From Persicaria tinctoria (Eukaryota; Streptophyta; Magnoliopsida; Caryophyllales; Polygonaceae), in contig JBANSL010000020.1 in the NCBI GenBank assembly GCA_037127255.1, positions 54,411,098 through 54,475,097 of the forward strand: DNA of 64,000 nt, in the 5' to 3' direction. The notes below the pieces were generated by a model. The model made no database searches, was not told where the DNA came from, and saw only the letters and a list, made by a program, of their open reading frames with translations. The position numbers and the translations under genes were made by a program. How positions within the stretch are numbered: position 1 is the stretch's first letter; each line of letters begins with the position of its first letter. This document shows, in pieces, positions 58,601-64,000 of the stretch.

Positions 58601-60271
58601 CACTTCCAAGAAATCAAATAGAACTGGATTGAAGCCTCCCAACCAATCTGATCCTAAAATCATATCACTGCCACCCATCTTGAGGATTCTGATATCAAAA
58701 GCACACTTACTACCCTGCATATCCCACTCAAATTGACTGCAAACTTTGCTGCTTAACATTGTACCATTAAGGGTACTCACCTCCATGAGAGGTGCCTTTG
58801 TGATTTCGAAACCAGCTTCTTGTGCTACCCTGGAGTCTAAGAAACAATGAGCTGCACCACTGTCTATCAAGATGGTGATCTCAGTGCCTTTAATCCATCC
58901 TTTAACTCTGATAGTTGAGCCAGAAACACCACCAGTCAAGGCGTGCACATAGATTTCTTGCTCTTACTGTTCCTCTGGGTCAGATTCCCTCCAAGAAGAT
59001 GGTAGTAACTCATCTATCCCTTCTTGATCACCCAACTCTTGTGCTATCAAACTATGTGAAGCAGATGGCTTACACTTGTGACCATAGAAGTACCTATCCC
59101 CACATCTGTAGCATAATCCTGTCTTCCCATCAGTCCCCTTCTTGAGGCCTGTCTCAACTAGCTGTTGAGTCACTGCTTTGACAGTTATTCCTTGATCATT
59201 TGGATCCCCTTTCACAGTGATACCTCTTGACCAAGGCCTGCTGCTACTGTTACTATGAGGTGCCCCTTTCCACTGGCCTTTAGTCAACCTCATCAATGCC
59301 TGAACTGCACTGTAGTGAAGCCTGGATTGTTCCATTATTGAAGCCATAGTTGTAGGCCTTCCTAATTGAACCAAAGAACGAATTTCTTGGCGCAATCCGC
59401 TTATGTAACTAGATACAAAATAGGATTCTGTCAGTAGGGGGTTAAAAGACAACATGCTAGCCCTCAAATCTTCAAATCTTTCATTATAATCCTCTAGATC
59501 CTCCCCCTGTTCAATCTTGTTGAACTCAGCTACTATGTCAGTCTCTCTTCTATCCCCAAATCGCATACACATATCATCACAAAATTCAATCCACCCTACT
59601 CTCGGTTTCTGAACTGAATATCCCTATAACCAAATATCCGCTTTCTCATTCAGATGCATCGCTGCAATGTCTACCTTTTGTGCTTCCGGGATCATAAAGA
59701 TTCCAAAAAAAAATTCGCATTTCCTAATCCAATTCCGGGGTCGCTTGCCATCAAAATAGGGGAAATCAATTTTTGGAAATCGATTACCTCTAATGTTGTC
59801 AACTGGATGATCTGTTTGGCGCCCGAAATGGTTGGGATGTCCTTGATTGCCCCTTTCGAATGAGCGATCATTGCCAACAACATGGTACTCAGCTCCTCGT
59901 TGTGATCTCCACTCGTCATGGCTACCAGAACTGGATCTGGATCCTTGCTCATGATTGTTATTCCGACCACCAGGATCTGGTTTCTCCGGTGATTTTTCTC
60001 TCCTTGATGGGCGTCTGATCAATTCCGTTAGCTGTTCCAGCCTTCGATCAGTCTCTACTCTGAATTCCCATGCTTCATTTGCCCAATCTTCCATGATCTT
60101 CTTGAATTCCATCATTTCGCGTGCGTGATCCGCTCTGTGGTTCTGAAAATCATTGACGAATTGCATTGTGGAAGCTGCAATCGACTTCATATCGTCTCTG
60201 AATGACCTCATATCGACCCTGACTTCTTGAAGTTGCAGTTCCATCGATTTGGACCTTGTTCCATCCGCCAT
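55616..60271 (-). pseudogene. gypsy 3 gag-pol polyprotein, disrupted
   Basis: Starts at the ATG at 60269-60271. Gag has a coiled-coil-like N-terminus, a FPYFDGKRPRNWIRKCEFFF segment near 59750 and a CYRCGDRYFYGHKC knuckle near 59080. Protease has LIDSGAAHCF near 58870. RT shows [12 protein letters not shown] near 58200 and the DD catalytic pair near 57865. RNase H lies at 57150-57500, the H2C2 finger and DDE integrase at 56330-56880 (DFIES, then a TTYHPQTDGQTERVNR segment near 56380), and a chromo-like WLVKWCNMNEQQATWEPATH near 55700. Disruptions: stops near 59625, 58963, 58035 and 55800; frameshifts near 58560, 58260, 57870 (an extra T in a T run at the catalytic motif) and 57235, where codons are lost too. 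A Phe replaces the third zinc ligand of H2C2. Confidence 0.93.
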
Positions 60272-60317
60272 TGTCGTCGTCTTGCGCATGCCGAGGAGTT
60301 TGCTCTGATACCTGTTT

Positions 60318-60479
60318 TGTTATGGCCCAAGGGAGGGCGGGAAAAGTTGTTAGAGAGTGAGAGAGAGAAAGGAAGGAAGGAAGAGGTAGGGTAAGAAGTA
60401 GGAGCTTCAACTCTGTATTTTCATAGCTTGGTTTGATTACAAGTGAGCTATTTATAGGCTCTACAGCTCAAGCATAACA
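60318..60479 (-). repeat. 5' LTR of gypsy 3
   Basis: 162 bp, matching 55382-55543; the primer site begins about five bases inside. Confidence 0.95.
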
Positions 60480-61065
60480 TTCCCCTCCCTAAAGACGTGG
60501 GAAAATGAGACACAGGCAAAGGATCTACAAAGCCCGAGGATGTCAGAAATCCTCATTTCGACCTCCGAAGGCACCTTCCAAATGCCCTTCACGACATTGA
60601 TCACTGTCAAAAAGTCCCCCTCTACCTCCAAATGCGAGAATCCCCGGCCCTCGACGCAACATCCCTAAGCCCAGTCGGAAGGCCAAGACACTTTGCTTGC
60701 AAAGCGGAAATCTAACTATGTCCCTGAGTGCCACATGAGAGTACATCACCAAGGCAATTTCGAATGACAACCCCCAAAGCGGCAAGACCAGAAGCAACTT
60801 TAGCTCCATCGAAGTTTAGTTTTAAAAATCCTTCTTTGGGTTTCACCATTTAATCACTTTTTGTCTTTTGGAGTAATGATTTGTATTAATTTGTATGTTG
60901 TTGATCTTTTAAGGATTTTAATTGGTTTAAAAAATATAGTAGGTATTAAAAGACAATAAAATATATGAAAAAGCTAGTTGAGTGATGATGTTGATTAAGG
61001 GGTGGGTATTTTATTATAACTTGTGTACGGTTTTAAAATGATTTAAATTTTGAAGCGGGGGAGTA

Positions 61066-62060
61066 TCTATCTATATCTATATACATATACTAAATTCAAT
61101 GCATATCGTCCTATGTGGCATGTTGCGGTTGATTCTAAGGGAAAATTTTTAATAAAATAATATGTTATTATATAGTTTATAGAAAGTTATATATAAGCCA
61201 CAATCTATCCGTATATTTAGATTTTAGATAATTGACATACATAAATATAAATAAAAAATATTTCATAGTCATACTTACCAAAAAATATTAATAGATAAAT
61301 ATGTAGTATTCATAGTCATAGTTCCCAAAATTATTAAAAGATAAATATATACTCTGTAGTATTTGATAAGTGCTATTTTATTTATATCTATACTAGTGTA
61401 GGTCTCGTCCCGTGCACGAAATATACATTAATATAATATTATAAATAATTTAGATAGATTCTAATAAATAAATAATATAAATATAAATAATTTTTTCACC
61501 AAAAAATAATATAGATATAAATAAAATTAGTTCGATAGATTATATATAATCTAAATATCTTTTATTCAGATTCTCTCAAAATAAAAATAAAAATCACAAT
61601 TATAAAGTAAAAGGTTTTTTTTCACCAAAAATAATCTAGATATAAATAAAATAGCACTTATCATTTATCAAATACTACGTATTTATCTATTAATATTTTT
61701 GGTAAGTATGACTATGAAATATTTTTTATTTATATTTTTGTCAATCAACTAAAATATATAGATACATTGTGTTTGTGGCTTATATAACTTTCTATAAATT
61801 ATGACAACATATTATGTTATTAATTTTTATCCTAAAATCAACTACAACGCGCCACATAAGAATTTTTATCCTAGAATCAGCCACAACGCACCACATATAA
61901 CATTATGTATCGACTTTAGTATATGTATATATATAGATGATTTTTTGGTGAAAAAATAATTTATAATTAGATTATTATTTTATTATTGATTGAAATCTAT
62001 TTAAATTATTTATAATATTATATTAATGTATTATTCGTACCCGGAACGAACGTACACTAG
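61066..62060 (+). mobile_element. Helitron-like element a, interrupted by b
   Basis: Starts TCTATCTATATC after an A and ends CTAG before a T at 62061. A small stem (TTCGT...ACGAA) lies just upstream of the CTAG, as expected at a Helitron 3' end. Its own sequence is 61066-61392 plus 61938-62060, about 450 bp. It is non-coding and abuts the TA of the Stowaway on its left. Confidence 0.7.
61393..61937 (-). mobile_element. Helitron-like element b inside a, opposite orientation
   Basis: On the minus strand it starts TCTATATATATACATATACT at 61937 and ends with CTAG at 61393, with host A before and T after. Its sequence matches a throughout, plus about 90 bp more in the middle. Removing it rejoins element a across atttatatcta and ttttttggtgaaaa, the same order seen inside b. 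Confidence 0.72.
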
Positions 62061-62186
62061 TTCTCTATTATAAAAATTCTGTTTTCATCCCGATCAGTTG
62101 AATCTCAAACCGTAGAATTACAGTTGAAATAAAAGAGAGTAACATTAATTGTCAATGCATTCGCCCACCTGTCCCTCCCCTCTCTC

Positions 62187-62193
62187 TTTAAAT
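62187..62193 (+). promoter_or_regulatory. Probable TATA box of the glycine-rich protein gene
   Basis: TTTAAAT in a pyrimidine-rich context (ctctctcTTTAAATctcctc), 66 bp before the ATG. This would leave a leader of about 40 bases. Confidence 0.5.
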
Positions 62194-62258
62194 CTCCTCA
62201 TCTCACAACCATTTCAATTTCATTTTTCACTTCCTAACAAACTTTCCCAACTCCAAAA

Positions 62259-62732
62259 ATGAATCTCTCAGCCAACACAACCTCCGCCTTTCTCCTCCTC
62301 GTCGCCGTCCTCCTCCTCACCATCACCTCCACCCTCTCCACCACAGGCCCGCAACCAGGCCCGGCCCGGACCACCACCCACGGACACCACCACCACCCTA
62401 GGGACAGGGACGGGGGGCCAGGCTTCCCAGGGGCCCCGCCCGGATTCTTCGGGCCGGGCGGCGGGTTCGGTATACCCGGGTTTGGATCGGGCTTTCCCGG
62501 CATGGGAGGCGGGTACGGGGCGGGCTATGGCGGGCCGTCGGGCGGGTACTCCAAAGGCGGGACCGTCATCCCCACCGAGGTTTGCAAGGAAAAGGGCCCG
62601 TGCTATATGAAGAAGCTGACGTGTCCCTCCAAGTGCTTCACCTCGTTCCACCGCTCCGGCAAGGGCTACGGTGAAGGCGGCGGCGGCGGTGGCTGCACCA
62701 TTGACTGCAAGAAGTGTACGGCGTATTGTTAA
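62259..62732 (+). CDS. Secreted glycine-rich protein with cysteine-rich C-terminus
   Basis: Single-exon gene for 157 residues. Residues 1-28 form a signal peptide (Asn/Ser start, then a Leu/Val core), so the product should enter the secretory pathway and probably the cell wall. Residues 30-50 are Pro/His-rich with an HGHHHH run; 52-100 are Gly/Pro/Phe-rich (GFGIPGFGSGFPGMGGGYG); 105-157 hold eight cysteines in a VCKEKGPCYMKKLTCPSKCF and CTIDCKKCTAYC arrangement separated by a Gly run. The cysteine spacing resembles plant glycine-rich wall-protein genes, but I give no symbol. The start is the first ATG after a plausible TATA box, in a good context (AAAAATGAA). GC-rich coding sequence stands out from the AT-rich flanks, and there is no stop or frameshift. 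It is the only convincing host gene here; its left neighbour is the Helitron pair. Confidence 0.88.
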   Translation: MNLSANTTSAFLLLVAVLLLTITSTLSTTGPQPGPARTTTHGHHHHPRDRDGGPGFPGAPPGFFGPGGGFGIPGFGSGFPGMGGGYGAGYGGPSGGYSKGGTVIPTEVCKEKGPCYMKKLTCPSKCFTSFHRSGKGYGEGGGGGGCTIDCKKCTAYC

Positions 62733-63224
62733 AGGGAATAAAGGAGATGGGTAATGGTATGTCGGAGTTATGAATTACTATTATAATATATATTTTTATA
62801 TATTTATAAGTTATGAACTCTATAATATATATGATATGATGGATGGATTTGGTTGGATCGGATTAGTGTAATCTGTGGGTTTATGGTCTTTAGTTAGGCC
62901 TAGTAAATACCTTAAATATCATATCTATGGTTGTGCTAATAGATAATGATGTATTTGTAGGGGTTATCCCCTTTGAATTTCTTTTAACTTGAGTTTTTAT
63001 GATACTATTTTATCTGATATATTATGTTTTTTTAAGTAATAAATATTCCTGTACTTATGGTTGTGTTATTTATTGAGAAGTTAATATCTCACATGTTACC
63101 TTCACAAATAAGAGAGTTTGGTCGGATACTCTCCATCCTTAATCAAAGATTCAGGATTCAGATTGCTTTTCGTTTGGGGAGTTAGGCTGGATTGATCCAG
63201 TCGAGGTCCTGCGTAAGGTTTCCC
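62733..63224 (+). other. 3' untranslated region and downstream DNA of the glycine-rich gene
   Basis: AATAAA occurs five bases after the stop (too close to act) and again at 63038-63043, a plausible poly(A) signal. AT-rich; no other feature seen except a short hairpin (gcgtaaggtttcccttacgc) at 63212-63231. Confidence 0.5.
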
Positions 63225-63404
63225 TTACGCAGGTTCGTAAAGATTAACTGTGATGCGGCGATGGATGTAGTGATTGGTTGTGGAGTTTCTTCCTTTGTGG
63301 CTGACCAGGATTCAGCACACAAGCTCTGCTGAATTAGCAGTGGGTGAGGCAGTTCTATGTGCTACGAAGAAAGTGTTGACTGTTGAATCGAGTGTCGAGG
63401 TTTT
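63225..63404 (+). pseudogene. LINE RNase H scrap
   Basis: One frame gives KINCDAAMDVV and a GCGVSSFVADQDS strand (about 63242-63320) and another continues AELAVGEAVLCATKK (about 63328-63375). Together they resemble the start of a plant RVT_3 RNase H, with stops and a frameshift. An A-run follows at 63412. It could also be a fragment of an RNase H-like host gene. Confidence 0.6.
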
Positions 63405-63596
63405 TTTTTATAAAAAAAATAATAAAATTGATGTATATTGTGTGCCAATGACATGTTAGAAAAACCGTTTTAGTTGAATAAGTTTAGTCAATTTTTAAAT
63501 CTCATGGGCTTTTATCCATTCTAATTTAAAATAACAGATTTTGTTTCTATATAGTATAAGTTGCAAAAAGAGAGTATATCTATATATGCATAGCTT

Positions 63597-63739
63597 TTAT
63601 TCGTTGTTGCCGACATGATCCAGAATCTGTCAAATCAAAAGTTACTGAGGCTGATCCTCCCAAAGAGTTCACATTGAGGGAAAGGTTGGTTGTGGCTACT
63701 GGACGACGAAATGGATTTTGGAAAGCCTCTCAATTTTAA
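63597..63739 (+). other. Possible terminal exon of an unknown gene
   Basis: An open stretch ends HDPESVKSKVTEADPPKEFT and then about 23 charged residues before TAA at 63737-63739. Its composition is protein-like, unlike the AT-rich flanks, and gcatag at 63585-63590 could be a splice acceptor. I do not recognise the family and see no other exon to its left. Confidence 0.3.
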
Positions 63740-64000
63740 CCCCTGAAAAAGAAAAAGCAATTTTTTTTATAAATTTTGGGTTGAGAATGTCGAGAGACAA
63801 AAGAGTTATACATTGATGATAGTTATAACAAACAAGTCTTAGTATATAAGTTAATGAATTACTCCTCATATCGCCAATTGGTTTTAAAATGGAACTCCGC
63901 TCGGCTGATGTGCTATGCTATTAACGCATGGGAGTAGGACGCACGTGTGCACATGACCCCCGATTCCGAGTCCCAACAAACTTCAGTACTTTGGAAAACA
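63740..64000. other. Non-coding flank
   Basis: No feature recognised. Confidence 0.5.

Larger units (their letters stand above)
55382..60479 (-). mobile_element. Ty3/gypsy retrotransposon 3, full-length but degenerate
   Basis: LTRs of 162 bp at 55382-55543 and 60318-60479 (TGTTATGG to CATAACA), TSD TTCCC at 55377-55381 and 60480-60484. On the minus strand the primer site (GGTATCAGAGC, about 60303-60313) follows the right LTR and a purine tract (aaataggggagcatt) precedes the left one. Gag, protease, RT, RNase H, integrase and a chromo-like C-terminus are all recognisable. Very short LTRs in an otherwise complete gypsy element are unusual. LTR differences are few (about six). Confidence 0.95.
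55222..60871 (-). mobile_element. LINE 3' fragment inside the Stowaway, itself interrupted
   Basis: Flanked by a 16-bp TSD (agtaatgatttgtatt) at 55206-55221 and 60872-60887. Its two pieces, 60485-60871 and 55222-55381, together encode an RVT_3 RNase H: LKLNFDGAK near 60815 and the closing FREGNHVADRLAHL motif split by the gypsy insertion. A stop lies near 60693. The A-tail is very short (aaaaa). Confidence 0.87.
55113..61063. mobile_element. Stowaway-like MITE, split by nested insertions
   Basis: Ends CTCCCTCCGTCTCAAAATTT at the left and its diverged inverse (aaattttgaagcgggggag) at the right, with the TA target at 55111-55112 and 61064-61065. Its own DNA is 55113-55221 plus 60888-61063, about 285 bp, normal for Stowaway. 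Confidence 0.85.

Noticed and set aside
62234..62651. Minus-strand frames across the glycine-rich gene
   Set aside because: Shadows of GC-rich codons; the plus frame has signal peptide, Cys pattern and promoter.

Overview
This is nuclear DNA of a flowering plant, probably a eudicot. The evidence is Ty1/copia and Ty3/gypsy LTR retrotransposons primed from initiator Met tRNA, L1-type LINEs with a plant RVT_3 RNase H, Stowaway, Harbinger, hAT and MULE-type MITEs, Helitron-like ends, and one plant secreted glycine-rich protein gene. I cannot name the species. There are no bacterial features and no CRISPR. Almost the whole window is nested, mostly decayed transposons, and many boundaries can be fixed to the base from target-site duplications (TSDs).

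Layout. 1-597: AT-rich with a 30-bp tandem repeat. 598-10002: a minus-strand gypsy relic split by a copia element (643-7037, TSD GTTTG) and by a solo LTR (7294-7939, TSD CTCAC). 9612-25945: an old tandem duplication whose two copies show each other's empty sites. Copy 1 later took in gene-like DNA, a chromovirus deletion derivative (11992-21302, TSD CTTCT) and, inside that, a LINE (13581-17806). Copy 2 took in a Harbinger MITE (22812-23169) and a 1.3-kb foldback element (23406-24724), and carries perfect 52- and 36-bp hairpins. 27313-32517: a second copia element with TG...TA LTRs. 32804-33857: a MULE-type element with a 9-bp TSD. 34275-38794: a second foldback element interrupted by a 5'-truncated LINE. 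40225-53711: a small hAT-type element (8-bp TSD) split by an 11.7-kb non-coding LTR element (40248-51916) with 3,113-bp LTRs that look identical, and by a second MULE-type element (52390-53521). 55113-61063: a Stowaway MITE containing a LINE 3' fragment, which contains a degenerate gypsy element with 162-bp LTRs. 61066-62060: two Helitron-like copies, one inside the other in opposite orientation. 62259-62732: the only convincing host gene, a 157-residue secreted glycine-rich protein with a cysteine-rich C-terminus. 63225-64000: a LINE RNase H scrap and a possible exon.

No retrotransposon here has an intact polyprotein. Several stops look like TGG to TAG, CAG to TAG or CGA to TGA changes, as expected from deamination of methylated, silenced DNA. 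The 11.7-kb element is the exception in age: its matching LTRs imply a very recent insertion mobilised by proteins supplied elsewhere.

The points most worth a second look are the foldback family with six CGCGG palindromes per copy, the perfect hairpins and scrambled block at 25524-25960, the young non-coding LTR element, the opposed Helitron nest, and the shared gag stop codon in two related gypsy copies.
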